Shown: piece after piece, positions 1-8,000 of the stretch
Layout of the letters: every line of letters starts with the position of its first letter
How positions within the stretch are numbered: position 1 is the first letter of the stretch
Assembly: GCA_944385095.1 (NCBI GenBank)
Contig: CALWVS010000022.1
Coordinates: 1-34,334 of the forward strand
Origin: an uncultured Oscillospiraceae bacterium
GTDB taxonomy: Bacteria; Bacillota; Clostridia; Oscillospirales; Oscillospiraceae
Direction: 5' to 3'
Length of the DNA: 34,334 nt
Program-made: the position numbers and the translations under genes
Notes under the pieces: model-generated
What the model saw: the letters and a program-made list of their open reading frames with translations, nothing else
Databases searched by the model: none
What the model was told of the DNA's origin: nothing

Positions 1-94
1 TATTCTTCTTGTTCTTCATGGTGTTGTAGTTTCTCTGCTTGCACTCAGAGCACCGCAGGGTGATCTTAATGCGTGCACCGGCCTTGCTTGCCAT
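1..94 (-). CDS. rpmG: 50S ribosomal protein L33 (partial, C-terminus off window)
   Basis: This is a component of the large ribosomal subunit. The visible 31 codons begin [13 protein letters not shown] and continue with the CSEC pair at residues 15-18, the first half of the zinc-binding Cys set of C+ type L33 proteins, followed by the conserved [10 protein letters not shown] stretch. L33 is usually 49-54 residues, so roughly 20 residues lie beyond position 1. An AAGGAGG ribosome-binding site lies directly upstream (about 103-110 on the plus numbering). In Firmicutes rpmG is commonly followed by secE-nusG, which would lie off the left edge. It is driven by the promoter at 344-372 through a folded leader. 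Confidence 0.95.
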   Translation of the reverse strand, partial: MASKAGARIKITLRCSECKQRNYNTMKNKKN

Positions 95-337
95 ACGTTC
101 GGCACCTCCTTATTGTTTTGCGTGAGGCTGCTGCCTACGCTTTGAAGCCGCATAAAGCGAAAAACGCCAGATACGACTGACTGCCGAATCCAGCGACGCA
201 AAGACACAGTACTCCTGTATCATACGTTACGGTGGGACCCGGCGATTGCCTCCCTGTGTTCCTGTCATTGGAGAAGGGGGTCGCAGAAGCACACACCGTA
301 AAAATGCCCACGACGAAAAAGCCCCTTTTCACAGGTG
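95..337 (-). promoter_or_regulatory. Structured 5' leader of rpmG
   Basis: About 240 nt separate the predicted start of transcription (near 337) from the rpmG ATG. On the minus strand the leader forms several hairpins. A GACCC/GGGTC closing stem spans 236-282. A 7-bp stem with a five-base loop lies at 203-221. A CGCTTT/AAAGCG stem lies at 138-159, and a GCGTAGGC/GCCTCACGC stem lies at 120-140. The last two share bases 138-140, so they compete. The final hairpin sits just before the ribosome-binding site. I do not recognise a named RNA family. Control of rpmG by this leader is an inference. Confidence 0.5.
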
Positions 338-343
338 ATTTTG

Positions 344-372
344 ATTATACTCTATCTTTTCATAAAAGTCAA
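344..372 (-). promoter_or_regulatory. Sigma-A-type promoter for rpmG
   Basis: On the minus strand the -35 box is TTGACT (372-367) and the -10 box is TATAAT (349-344), with an exact 17-bp spacer. The match to consensus is near perfect, as expected for a ribosomal-protein operon. Confidence 0.85.
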
Positions 373-373
373 G

Positions 374-411
374 AGAAAAAATACAATCCCAGAGAAAATT
401 CTCTGGGATTG
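374..411 (-). terminator. Intrinsic terminator of the 416-1949 minus-strand operon
   Basis: A perfect 13-bp inverted repeat with a two-base centre lies at 384-411. It is followed on the minus strand by a U-rich stretch (383-374). It begins five bases after the stop codon of the YbjQ gene and separates that operon from the rpmG promoter. Confidence 0.85.
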
Positions 412-415
412 TCCC

Positions 416-736
416 TTATGATAATTTTACCGCTGTACCACTGACTGTGACCATCAACATGCCATTGTCAGAACCCAGCACTTCATAATCCACATCAATA
501 CCAACCACAGCATCTGCACCCATTGCATTCGCTCTCTGTTCCAGTTCTTTGAGTGCCTGCTCTCTTGCGTTCATCAATTCCTCCTCATAGGTATTGGAAC
601 GTCCGCCAAAGAAATTGGTCAGCCCTGCTGCAAAATCTTTGATGACATTGACGCCGGCAATCACTTCTCCAAATACAATCCCCTGATAGGCTGCAATGGT
701 GCGTCCCTCAACGGTTGGGGTGGTGGTTAGAATCAT
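416..736 (-). CDS. YbjQ/UPF0145 family protein
   Basis: This 106-residue protein matches the full length of the YbjQ (UPF0145) family, small cytoplasmic proteins forming symmetric oligomers whose role is not settled (some are labelled putative heavy-metal-binding). Family hallmarks visible here are the N-terminal [12 protein letters not shown], the central [12 protein letters not shown] at about residues 23-34, the helix with [13 protein letters not shown] at about 57-69, and the [13 protein letters not shown] strand near 73-85. A GGAG ribosome-binding site precedes the ATG. It is the last gene of a minus-strand group, 21 bp after the Dabb gene. Family assignment is firm; function is not known. 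Confidence 0.85.
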   Translation of the reverse strand: MILTTTPTVEGRTIAAYQGIVFGEVIAGVNVIKDFAAGLTNFFGGRSNTYEEELMNAREQALKELEQRANAMGADAVVGIDVDYEVLGSDNGMLMVTVSGTAVKLS

Positions 737-757
737 AAGAACACTCCTCTCTTTTTG

Positions 758-1057
758 TCAGTCCTCAATATCACAGCAGTGGCGGTCACAGAAATGGTCA
801 CGAATCAGGGGCAAAATCGCCTGATGGGCAGGGTGATTCTGATACTGTGGCAAATCTTCCACCCGCTCCACTTCAGAATATAATACCAGTTGTGCAGTGC
901 TGCCTTCCAGTGGAGGGCAGTGGGCTTTGATGTCAATCAGGCAGGGAATCTGCCCCTTCAGACCGTCAATGGCAGCCACTGCTTTTGCACCAATTTCCCT
1001 GCGCTGCTCTTCACTCAGCTCTGGCTTAAAATTCCATGAAACGATATGTCGTACCAT
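758..1057 (-). CDS. Dabb (stress-responsive alpha/beta barrel) domain protein
   Basis: This 99-residue protein fits the Dabb domain, a dimeric ferredoxin-like fold. It starts MVRHIVSWNFK, the usual 'hydrophobic-H-hydrophobic' first strand. It continues with an LKGQIPCLIDI segment, an LVLYSEVE strand and the NHPAHQ motif at about residues 74-79, which is typical of the family. The reading frame stays open upstream for about 50 more codons, but this start is chosen because AGGAG lies just before the ATG and the family begins here. Several C-terminal cysteines (HFCDRHCCDIED) are less usual. The enzymatic role, if any, is unknown. Confidence 0.85.
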   Translation of the reverse strand: MVRHIVSWNFKPELSEEQRREIGAKAVAAIDGLKGQIPCLIDIKAHCPPLEGSTAQLVLYSEVERVEDLPQYQNHPAHQAILPLIRDHFCDRHCCDIED

Positions 1058-1112
1058 TGTACAACACTCCTTTGCTTTGATGGCACCATTATACAAAACA
1101 AGGGGGTATTTG

Positions 1113-1949
1113 TCAACGGAGAACCTGTGTTTTTCGTGTGTTGAACAGCCCCAGTTCTCTGGTGGCATCTGCAATATCCTGCCACGCTGCCAACACAGTG
1201 GTAATCCCAAGTCTTGCTGCCAGTTCTACTTTTTTTTGCATGGTCACAGGGTCATCAAACAGGACAAAGTGTGCCCCTGTCTCCTGACTCATATAGGTGA
1301 AGTAACGGGCACAAAATTCATGAGAAAAAAAGATGGATGGATTTCTTGTCTCAATTTTCTGCTTTAATTCTTTTTGTGAAAGTGTGATTCCTCTCCCATT
1401 GGGGGCTGGTAAATAAAAATCCTCCGCGGTACGCTGCAATGCCAGGGCAATCCGATGCTGTCCAAATTCCTGCTGTGCCTCCTGCAAACGTGCTTCCAAG
1501 GTCCCCCCTGAGATGGCAGAAGGAATCATCACAATGGCGTGGGGACTGCTGTGCCCATACTGTTCCGAAACCAACAGGTTCCACCCCCTGTTTGCACATT
1601 GCTCCCCCAACATGTGGATGATTTTTTCCAATGGGGGCAGTCGTCCCCCTTCAAAGTCACACACAATTCCCTGAAATCTACGGTATTGGCACTCCTGTAC
1701 AACCTGCTGGCAAAATGTCTCTGCCCTCCCTGTTCCATCATAACGACTACTATTCAATACAAGATAGCCACCACCCAAACTGCGGGCAGACTGGGCACGC
1801 AGCAGCACAGCCCCTGCTCCCACAGAATACGCCATATGGGCAGCAATCACAGGCAATCCCTGTAACTGGTTTCTCTCCTCTGGTGTGGTCAATACAATCA
1901 TAGGCTCTTTTGACACAGCAAGTCCCCCTTGTTCAAAGTTTTCTGACAT
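1113..1949 (-). CDS. Hypothetical protein, possible GH18-like TIM barrel
   Basis: I do not recognise this 278-residue protein with certainty. It has no signal peptide or membrane segment. Alternating hydrophobic strands and helices suggest a TIM barrel. GIVCDFEGG at residues 94-102 resembles the strand-4 D-x-E region of GH18 chitinase-like proteins, and the C-terminal ARLGITTVLAAWQD resembles the last barrel strands of that group. The full DxxDxDxE motif is not present, so hydrolase activity is doubtful. No good ribosome-binding site precedes the ATG at 1949; an internal ATG at 1901 (residue 17) has only a weak AGAG. It is the first gene of the minus-strand group and 55 bp ahead of the Dabb gene. 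Confidence 0.6.
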   Translation of the reverse strand: MSENFEQGGLAVSKEPMIVLTTPEERNQLQGLPVIAAHMAYSVGAGAVLLRAQSARSLGGGYLVLNSSRYDGTGRAETFCQQVVQECQYRRFQGIVCDFEGGRLPPLEKIIHMLGEQCANRGWNLLVSEQYGHSSPHAIVMIPSAISGGTLEARLQEAQQEFGQHRIALALQRTAEDFYLPAPNGRGITLSQKELKQKIETRNPSIFFSHEFCARYFTYMSQETGAHFVLFDDPVTMQKKVELAARLGITTVLAAWQDIADATRELGLFNTRKTQVLR

Positions 1950-2041
1950 GGTATACTGAAAATGAGAGGTGCAGAGATGTTCTCTGTACTGCTACTCTAT
2001 GATTGATTTTACGGTTTAGAACCACATAAAGGAGATTGACT

Positions 2042-2548
2042 GTGGCCCTTTCACCTATTCCACAGGGATTTTATCCCACTGTAACCGCCCTGAAACCGGA
2101 ACGACTGAAAGAAAAAGGAATTACACTTGTGCTGGCTGATTTGGATAATACTTTAGTCCCCTATGGTGTCCCTGTGCCCACACCGGAGATTGTGGCATGG
2201 AAAGAGGATTTGGAGCGCAACGGAATTCAACTGTTTATCCTATCCAACAGCCGCCGCCCCGGTCGTGCCCAGACCTTTGCAGAAGCCCTGGGAGTCCCCT
2301 ATCAGGGGCACTCTGGAAAACCAAAAAAGGCGGGGTATCTCAAAGCGTTAGAGCGTATGGGACGAAAACCGGAAGAAACTATTATGATAGGCGACCAGAT
2401 TTTCACTGATACATTGGGCGCAAACAATGCTGGAATCATTCCCCTGTTAATTCGCCCCATTCGTCTGGCTGGCAACCCTGGTCGCTATGTCCGCTATGCC
2501 ATTGAAACCCCCTTTCGCTGGATGGGAAAAAAACGACCCTTCCTATAA
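2042..2548 (+). CDS. YqeG family HAD-IIIA phosphatase
   Basis: This is a HAD-superfamily phosphatase of the YqeG/PGP1-like family. Motif I is DLDNT at residues 33-37, inside LVLADLDNTLVPYG. Motif II is the SNS in LFILSNSRRPGR, and the C-terminal motif is IGDQIFTDTLGAN, so the acidic catalytic residues are present. The GTG at 2042 is chosen because it is 7 bases after GGAG; an in-frame TTG at 2036 would sit almost on top of that site. It heads the plus-strand group, 35 bp before the endonuclease-like gene. The substrate is unknown; family relatives include a mitochondrial phosphatidylglycerophosphatase. Confidence 0.88.
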   Translation: MALSPIPQGFYPTVTALKPERLKEKGITLVLADLDNTLVPYGVPVPTPEIVAWKEDLERNGIQLFILSNSRRPGRAQTFAEALGVPYQGHSGKPKKAGYLKALERMGRKPEETIMIGDQIFTDTLGANNAGIIPLLIRPIRLAGNPGRYVRYAIETPFRWMGKKRPFL

Positions 2549-2583
2549 AACCCCTTTTGACACATGACAAGGAGATATATTGT

Positions 2584-3444
2584 ATGAGCGCATTGTTTGG
2601 TCCCGCTGGGAATTCCGATTCTTTTTCCAAAAAACACAAATCCTCTCTGGCTGCCCCTAAGTGGATTTCTGAGTTTGGGTTGGATTGCTATGAGTACCAG
2701 TGTGGAAAAGGGGTTAAAATCAAAGAAGATACTGCACGAAAACTGGGGGAGAATGCAAAACATGCACACATTGCCCTGTCTCTCCATGCCCCCTACTTTA
2801 TCAACCTTGCAAACCCAGAACCGGAGTCCATTCAGAAAACCATTGGCTACATTCTCTCAGCCTGTGAGGCTGCCACATGGATGGGGGCAAATCGTGTAGT
2901 CATCCATACCGGTGCACTGATGAAGCGCAGCCGTCAAGAGGCTTTGGCGATTGCAAAAACAGTGCTTCCACAGGTGCTTACTGCCTGTGACCAACAGGGA
3001 TATGGGCACATTGCCCTATGCCCAGAGACCATGGGCAAGCTGAACCAGCTTGGAGATTTGGACGAGGTATTGGAACTGTGTACGCTGGATGAACGGCTCA
3101 TTCCCTGTGTGGACTTTGGGCATCTGTATGCCCGCTCTCTGGGGGTACTGACTGGAAAAGAGGCGTGTATCCAGATGCTGGACCGTATGGCACAGATTCT
3201 GGGTGAGGAGCGGGCAAGCAAATTTCATAGCCACTTTTCTCATATTGAATTTACTCCAAATGGTGGAGAGAAGTGCCACCGCACCTTTGCAAACGATGAT
3301 GGCTTTGGTCCTGACTGGCTTCCACTGGCAGAGGAAATTGCCCGCCGTGGCTGGTCCCCCACCTTCATCTGTGAAAGTGCTGGCACACAGGCAGAAGATG
3401 CGAAAACCATGAAAGAACAATATCTAGCCGCAAAGGAGCGTTGA
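2584..3444 (+). CDS. Endonuclease IV-like TIM-barrel protein (AP endonuclease family 2)
   Basis: This 286-residue protein has the pattern of endonuclease IV (Nfo), which cuts DNA at abasic sites using zinc. Candidate metal ligands are all visible: SLHAP (H68), VIHTG (H108), CPETMGK (E148), VDFGHLYAR (D177 and H180), the HSHFSHIE segment, and ICESAG near the C-terminus. The ATG at 2584 has AAGGAG nine bases upstream; the more upstream in-frame ATG (2557) has none. The 3' end overlaps the start region of the peptidase gene, suggesting coupled translation. Sequence outside the metal ligands is divergent from E. coli Nfo, so a related sugar-isomerase-like role cannot be excluded. Confidence 0.82.
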   Translation: MSALFGPAGNSDSFSKKHKSSLAAPKWISEFGLDCYEYQCGKGVKIKEDTARKLGENAKHAHIALSLHAPYFINLANPEPESIQKTIGYILSACEAATWMGANRVVIHTGALMKRSRQEALAIAKTVLPQVLTACDQQGYGHIALCPETMGKLNQLGDLDEVLELCTLDERLIPCVDFGHLYARSLGVLTGKEACIQMLDRMAQILGEERASKFHSHFSHIEFTPNGGEKCHRTFANDDGFGPDWLPLAEEIARRGWSPTFICESAGTQAEDAKTMKEQYLAAKER

Positions 3445-3449
3445 TTGAC

Positions 3450-4514
3450 ATGAACCATTTAAAACAAATTGCTCAAAAACTGGAGGAATACCAGTTGGAT
3501 GCTATGCTCATCACCAGTACGCCAGGGGAGCGATATGCCATCGGGTTTCTGGGTGAGGGCTATGTACTGGCAGGCAAACAGGGCTGTCACTACTCCACCG
3601 ATGCCCGCTACATTGAAGCGGCTCAAAAACTGGTCACAGGGACTGACATCTCCCTCACATCCAGAGAACACAGCCATCTGGCTTTGGCTGGGGAACTTAT
3701 TCAAAAACATGGCTATCAACGGGTGGGCTTTGAAGATGGCTCTGTCAGTGTTGCCCAGTTCAACCTTTTAAAAGAAAAGCTGCCCTGCACTCTGGTACCT
3801 GCCCAAAAACTGCTGGATGGGCTGCGTGCCTCCAAGGATGCAGAGGAACAGGCAGTGATGAAACAGGCACAGAACATCACAGATAAAGCATTTGAAGCCA
3901 TTTTGCAGTTCATCCGCCCCGGTATGACAGAAAAACAGGTGGCTGCCAGACTGGTCTATGAACTTTTGAACCGTGGCGCAGATAAAGTATCTTTTGACCC
4001 CATTGTGGCAGCTGGTGCCAATGGCTCCATGCCCCACGCCGTTCCCAGTGATACTGTAATCGAACGGGGTATGTTCCTGACCATGGATTTTGGGTGCATC
4101 TATCAGGGTTATTGCTCCGACATGACCCGTACCATTGCCATTGGTACACCCACAGAGGAAATGAAACAGGTTTATCACATTGTATTGGCTGCACAGGAGG
4201 CAGGAATTGCCGCTGCCAAAGCTGGAATCCCTGGCTGTGAACTGGATGCCGCTGCCCGTCAGGTGATTACAGAGGCAGGATATGGGCAATACTTCAGCCA
4301 CAGCTTTGGGCACTCGGTTGGGCTTGAAATCCATGAAGCCCCCAATGCCCACGCAAAAGAGCAGACTATCCTGCCCGTTGGCACTGTGATTTCCGCAGAA
4401 CCAGGCATTTATATTCCCGGTCGGTTTGGTGTCCGCATTGAAGATGTTTTGATTCTCCACGAAACTGGCTGTGAGGACATTACCCACTCTCCCAAACATC
4501 TGATTGTGCTGTAA
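3450..4514 (+). CDS. pepP: Xaa-Pro peptidase (M24 family)
   Basis: This is a cytoplasmic metallopeptidase that removes N-terminal residues before proline. The 354 residues comprise an N-terminal creatinase-like domain (to about 125) and a C-terminal pita-bread domain. The two-metal ligands are visible: MDFG and YCSDMTRT (two Asp), HSFGHSVGLEIHE (His), SAEPGIY (Glu), and VRIED (Glu). The ATG at 3450 is chosen; an in-frame TTG at 3441 overlaps the previous stop codon and sits only two or three bases from AAGGAG, so it is an alternative. It is placed just upstream of efp, an order also found in Bacillus (yqhT-efp). Confidence 0.9.
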   Translation: MNHLKQIAQKLEEYQLDAMLITSTPGERYAIGFLGEGYVLAGKQGCHYSTDARYIEAAQKLVTGTDISLTSREHSHLALAGELIQKHGYQRVGFEDGSVSVAQFNLLKEKLPCTLVPAQKLLDGLRASKDAEEQAVMKQAQNITDKAFEAILQFIRPGMTEKQVAARLVYELLNRGADKVSFDPIVAAGANGSMPHAVPSDTVIERGMFLTMDFGCIYQGYCSDMTRTIAIGTPTEEMKQVYHIVLAAQEAGIAAAKAGIPGCELDAAARQVITEAGYGQYFSHSFGHSVGLEIHEAPNAHAKEQTILPVGTVISAEPGIYIPGRFGVRIEDVLILHETGCEDITHSPKHLIVL

Positions 4515-4565
4515 CTCCATTTCACAGAAAAATGTAAAATATTCCGGTATTTTTCGTAAACCCCC

Positions 4566-4594
4566 TTGTCAAAATAGAAAAAACAGGGTAAAAT
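4566..4594 (+). promoter_or_regulatory. Promoter for efp
   Basis: The -35 box is TTGTCA (4566-4571) and the -10 box is TAAAAT (4589-4594), with a 17-bp spacer. It lies in the 119-bp gap after the peptidase gene, so efp and the following gene have their own start of transcription. Confidence 0.75.
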
Positions 4595-4633
4595 AAATCA
4601 GTTCATTAAAAACACATATGGAGGATGATTCCA

Positions 4634-5203
4634 ATGGCAATGATTTCCGCCAGTGATTTCCGCAACGGCGTGACCTTTGAGATGGACGGCAAGGTGATGC
4701 AGGTTGTAGAGTTCCAGCATGTTAAGCCCGGCAAAGGTGCCGCATTTGTCCGTACTAAGATGAAGAACATCATCACCGGTGGTGTAACCGAAACCTCTTT
4801 CAACCCCACCGCCAAGTTTGAGCAGGCATTTGTGGAGCGCAAGGAGATGGAGTACAGCTACAGCGACGGCGACCTCTACTACTTCATGGATATGGAGACC
4901 TTTGATATGCTGCCTATCAGCAAGGACCTGCTGGGCGACTCCTTCCGTTTTGTGAAGGAGAACATGACCTGCAAGGTTATGAGCTACAAGGGCAGCGTGT
5001 TTGGTGTAGAGCCTCCCAACTTTGTGGAGCTGGAAGTCACTGAGACTGACCCCGGCTTCAAGGGTGACACCGCTACCAACGTGACCAAGCCTGCCACTCT
5101 GGAGACTGGTGCTGAGATTAAGGTGCCTCTGTTCATCAATCCTGGTGACAAAATCAAGATTGATACCCGTACTGGTGAGTATCTGGAGCGTTGTAAGGCT
5201 TAA
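4634..5203 (+). CDS. efp: Translation elongation factor P
   Basis: EF-P rescues ribosomes stalled on proline runs. The 189 residues cover the three beta-barrel domains of the family. [10 protein letters not shown] opens domain I. The loop [12 protein letters not shown] carries the lysine (K34 here) that is modified in bacteria; the KPGKG context is the type found in Bacillus, where lysine carries 5-aminopentanol. The C-terminal [21 protein letters not shown] is the standard family ending. The ATG at 4634 has GGAGG nine bases upstream; an earlier ATG at 4625 overlaps that site. Codon use is strongly biased, as expected for an abundant protein. Confidence 0.97.
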   Translation: MAMISASDFRNGVTFEMDGKVMQVVEFQHVKPGKGAAFVRTKMKNIITGGVTETSFNPTAKFEQAFVERKEMEYSYSDGDLYYFMDMETFDMLPISKDLLGDSFRFVKENMTCKVMSYKGSVFGVEPPNFVELEVTETDPGFKGDTATNVTKPATLETGAEIKVPLFINPGDKIKIDTRTGEYLERCKA

Positions 5204-5245
5204 TTTTCCCTATCACACAATCGGTTCTCAGAAAGGAGTATGGTT

Positions 5246-5650
5246 ATGACCATTTCTGAAAAAGTTGCATATCTGAAAGGCCTGGCTGAAGGTCTGAATC
5301 TGGATGTGGAGAAGTCCAAAGAAGGAAAGCTCATCTCTGTGATGATTGGCATTCTGGAGGAGATTGGACTGTCCATTGAAGATCTGGAGGAGAATGCACT
5401 GGCTTTGGGTGAGGAAATCGATGTACTGTCTGATGACCTGTCCGAGGTGGAGTCTGTGGTGTTTGAGGATGAGGAGGATGAGGACCTGGAGGACGAAGCT
5501 TTTGAAGTCCAGTGCCCCAACTGTGAGGAACCTCTGTTCATTGATGATGAGGCTCTCGCCGCTGGTGAAATCCAGTGCCCCAACTGTGAAACCCGCTTTG
5601 CCCTTGACCTGTCTGACGATGAGGAGGAAGCCCAGCTTCCCGAGGACTGA
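5246..5650 (+). CDS. CD1247-type protein with acidic linker and zinc ribbon
   Basis: The 134-residue product begins with the conserved module seen in C. difficile CD1247 and relatives (EKVAYLKGLAEGL at residues 5-17, then a predicted helix-rich region to about 65). A very acidic stretch (about residues 62-88) leads into a four-cysteine zinc ribbon formed by two CPNCE motifs (C90, C93, C111, C114), and the tail is again acidic. The ATG at 5246 is seven bases after AAGGAG; the ATG at 5240 is too close. It follows efp by 42 bp and a terminator follows at once, so the two are probably co-transcribed. The function is unknown; a partner-binding role in transcription or translation is only a guess. 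Confidence 0.8.
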   Translation: MTISEKVAYLKGLAEGLNLDVEKSKEGKLISVMIGILEEIGLSIEDLEENALALGEEIDVLSDDLSEVESVVFEDEEDEDLEDEAFEVQCPNCEEPLFIDDEALAAGEIQCPNCETRFALDLSDDEEEAQLPED

Positions 5651-5660
5651 GAAAATGGAA

Positions 5661-5690
5661 GGCTGTGACCCACTTGGTCACAGCCTTTTT
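5661..5690 (+). terminator. Intrinsic terminator after the efp operon
   Basis: A 10-bp GC-rich stem (GGCTGTGACC with GGTCACAGCC) around a five-base loop is followed by TTTTTCTTG. Confidence 0.9.
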
Positions 5691-5705
5691 CTTGTTGTAC
5701 ACCAA

Positions 5706-5735
5706 AAAGGAGCGAGGCAAAACCTCACTCCTTTT
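5706..5735 (-). terminator. Intrinsic terminator of the LtaS-like gene (works toward the left)
   Basis: On the minus strand a 10-bp stem (AGGAGTGAGG with CCTCGCTCCT, one G-U pair) is followed by a T run. The stop codon of the LtaS-like gene lies inside the first arm. On the plus strand the same repeat has one mismatch but is followed by seven T, so it may also back up the efp terminator. Confidence 0.8.
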
Positions 5736-7728
5736 TTTGCACCAGATACTCCTGTATCACGCGATAATAGTCCTGGTCCAGAATGGATGCAGAATAGGCC
5801 ACCCGGTTTTGTACCTCTTGAATCCGTTCACTGACATATTCCTCACTGACCGGACTGCCATCCCAGTTCTGAAACTGGTCTGTCTGGGAGTTATAGCCGC
5901 CTACATCTGTCAGGAAACTGTAATTTGAGAAAATCACCAGCCCTTCCTCATCGGATAGAATATCCCGTCCTGCCATCAATCTGGAGTCATAAGGCAATCC
6001 AAAGAGATTGGACAGGGTTGGCATAATATCCAGACTGGAACAATACTTATCCACATACACTGGTTCTTCTATGTCTGCACTCCATAAAATCAGTGTATTT
6101 TCAAAAATCTCAAACACTGGGTCCACTTCATGTCCCAGCAGTTCACTATATTGTTCATCGGTCAAGCCATAGGGGTAGTGGTCAGCGGAGAGCACAATGA
6201 CAGTATCATCCAGTTTTCCTGCTGCCTCCAATTGCTCCACAAGACTTTGCATTGCCAGTTCCAATTCCATTTGACAGGCGAGGTAGGCCTGTACCGGCTC
6301 TGTATAGGGCAGGTATGCCACCTCTGCCCTGTGTCTGGCTGACATGGCGTTTTCTTCATAATTGTAATTCAGATGCCCACTGACGGTGAGACAGTACACC
6401 ATAAAGTGTTCTTCATTCACAAACTGGGGGACAATCTGTTCCATCATCTCCAAGTCAGAAGGTGGAAAGACCTCCTCCAACTCCAAACCATTGCCAATGC
6501 CATAGTAGTCATATCCCATATTGGGGTGAGATTTATCTCTGTCATAGTAGGTGTAGAGATAATCGTGATACGCCAAGGTGCGGTAGCCACGTTGCCGAAA
6601 CTGATTGCCAAAGCCAAACGGCATATAATTGTCAGCGGATTCTGAATAGCTCCACACACCGGGCTTTGGAATCAGCCCTGTGGTGGTTACATACTCTCCA
6701 TCTGAAGTGGACACGCCCCACAGTGGGGTGTAAAAGTTCTCACAGATAATCCCCTCATGGGACAGCTTCCACAGGGTTGGTGTGCGCTCTGGGTCTAAAA
6801 TCAATTCTGAAAATCCTTCTGCCACAATCCACACCAGATTTTTTCCTTCAAACTTTCCTGTCCACTGGTTCACTGTGGTAGGCTCCACCTGAGAAAAATA
6901 CTGGTGCATGGTCACAAGCTCCTCATTGTCCTGATCGCGCTCCATTAGCGCCTGAAAATCAATGGGTAAGCTCTGTGCTTGCGGCTTTGCCTCCTCTGGA
7001 ATGGGATAGTACTTCTGCCCCTCTGCCAGCGGTTTCTTTGGTAAAATCTGATGGTCCGGCTCAATCCCAAACAACACCCTATGGATTTCCAACTGTGTTT
7101 TTGTCAGTGCTCCAAAATTCTGCACTTCCAGTTCCGGCACTGCCGCCTGATAGTAGATATAGCGCAGGGATAGGGTACCGCCGCCACAGCAGAACACCAG
7201 CAGCATGGTCAAAGCCTGTACCACCACCCCAGCCAACAGAAAGGACACCAATGCCCGCTTCTGGGGGCGTGGTTTTATGATGTCCCTGCCTTTCCAAACG
7301 GCACAAATCACAGGCAGGCTCATCATCAAAATGGGAAACCAATTCAAAATCAGTTCCCCAGTTGCCATTCCACCAAAGGCACCTGCCACCATACCCATTT
7401 TGGTCAAAGAAAATATGGTCAAAAAGGTTTTGAACAGGTGATAGTACACACATTGGGAGCCAATCCATAGGGAGAGCAATGCAGTGAACACAATCAGCCA
7501 TACACGCCCCTTTTTTCCTCCGAGGCTTCCACAAATTCCACCAAATAAAATGGCCATTGGGATGGAAAACAAAAAGGTAAATCCCAGTCCACTGGGAGAC
7601 ACCTTTCCAAAGCAGTAGATTTTTAAAAACAGCTCCTCATAAAAAATTACAATCAGAAAAAATAGCGTGGGCATTCTCATAGAACTCCACTGCTGCCAGC
7701 GGTTCCTGCACCACAGTTTCGGATTCAT
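5725..7728 (-). CDS. LTA synthase family (sulfatase-fold) membrane phosphotransferase
   Basis: This 667-residue protein has about five or six N-terminal membrane spans (within residues 20-175) followed by a large extracellular sulfatase-fold domain. It resembles LtaS, which polymerises glycerol phosphate from phosphatidylglycerol onto an anchor. In the domain, WIVAEGF supplies the metal-binding Glu, WGVSTSDGEYVTT the nucleophile-type Thr and surrounding loop, and LSADHYPYG the Asp-His metal pair. The start is the third of three consecutive ATGs (7728), eight bases after AAGGAG; upstream ATGs (7734, 7731) are alternatives. It is a single-gene unit with its own promoter and terminator. The exact polymer or donor is not shown by the sequence. 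Confidence 0.88.
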   Translation of the reverse strand: MNPKLWCRNRWQQWSSMRMPTLFFLIVIFYEELFLKIYCFGKVSPSGLGFTFLFSIPMAILFGGICGSLGGKKGRVWLIVFTALLSLWIGSQCVYYHLFKTFLTIFSLTKMGMVAGAFGGMATGELILNWFPILMMSLPVICAVWKGRDIIKPRPQKRALVSFLLAGVVVQALTMLLVFCCGGGTLSLRYIYYQAAVPELEVQNFGALTKTQLEIHRVLFGIEPDHQILPKKPLAEGQKYYPIPEEAKPQAQSLPIDFQALMERDQDNEELVTMHQYFSQVEPTTVNQWTGKFEGKNLVWIVAEGFSELILDPERTPTLWKLSHEGIICENFYTPLWGVSTSDGEYVTTTGLIPKPGVWSYSESADNYMPFGFGNQFRQRGYRTLAYHDYLYTYYDRDKSHPNMGYDYYGIGNGLELEEVFPPSDLEMMEQIVPQFVNEEHFMVYCLTVSGHLNYNYEENAMSARHRAEVAYLPYTEPVQAYLACQMELELAMQSLVEQLEAAGKLDDTVIVLSADHYPYGLTDEQYSELLGHEVDPVFEIFENTLILWSADIEEPVYVDKYCSSLDIMPTLSNLFGLPYDSRLMAGRDILSDEEGLVIFSNYSFLTDVGGYNSQTDQFQNWDGSPVSEEYVSERIQEVQNRVAYSASILDQDYYRVIQEYLVQKKE

Positions 7729-7791
7729 CATCATGGCTCCTTCCTGCCCTATCAATCCTTCCCTTTCCCACACACAGAAAGAATATGGCTC

Positions 7792-7820
7792 ATTGTACCC
7801 GATTGTCCCTATCCTGTCAA
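7792..7820 (-). promoter_or_regulatory. Promoter for the LtaS-like gene
   Basis: On the minus strand, TTGACA (7820-7815) and TACAAT (7797-7792) are separated by 17 bp, about 60 bp before the chosen start codon. Confidence 0.8.
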
Positions 7821-7926
7821 CAAACTCACTGATGGTGACTCTGTACCCTGTGTCTTTTTCTAAATTTTGTATTTATAAACTTTCATTTTTGATACATATT
7901 TTGTATGTTCTAGCCCTAGATTTTTC

Positions 7927-7955
7927 TTGCATTGAGTTGTAAAATCTGCTATATT
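7927..7955 (+). promoter_or_regulatory. Promoter for the hypothetical gene-cstA operon
   Basis: TTGCAT (7927-7932) and TATATT (7950-7955) with a 17-bp spacer lie 45 bp before the TTG start at 8001. The stretch between this and the divergent promoter (7821-7926) is AT-rich and shows nothing else I can support. Confidence 0.65.
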
Positions 7956-8000
7956 ACCCTTTATCGTTTGTTCATACTTTAGAGCACTGGAGGTTCCGCT

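Noticed and set aside
135-332. A 65-codon minus-strand open frame in the rpmG leader
   Set aside because: It starts with GTG only a few bases after the predicted transcription start, has no ribosome-binding site and overlaps stable stems; kept only as a possibility in the leader finding.
1058-1210. An N-terminal extension of the Dabb protein
   Set aside because: The frame is open but overlaps the upstream gene, and the family start and ribosome-binding site are both at 1057.
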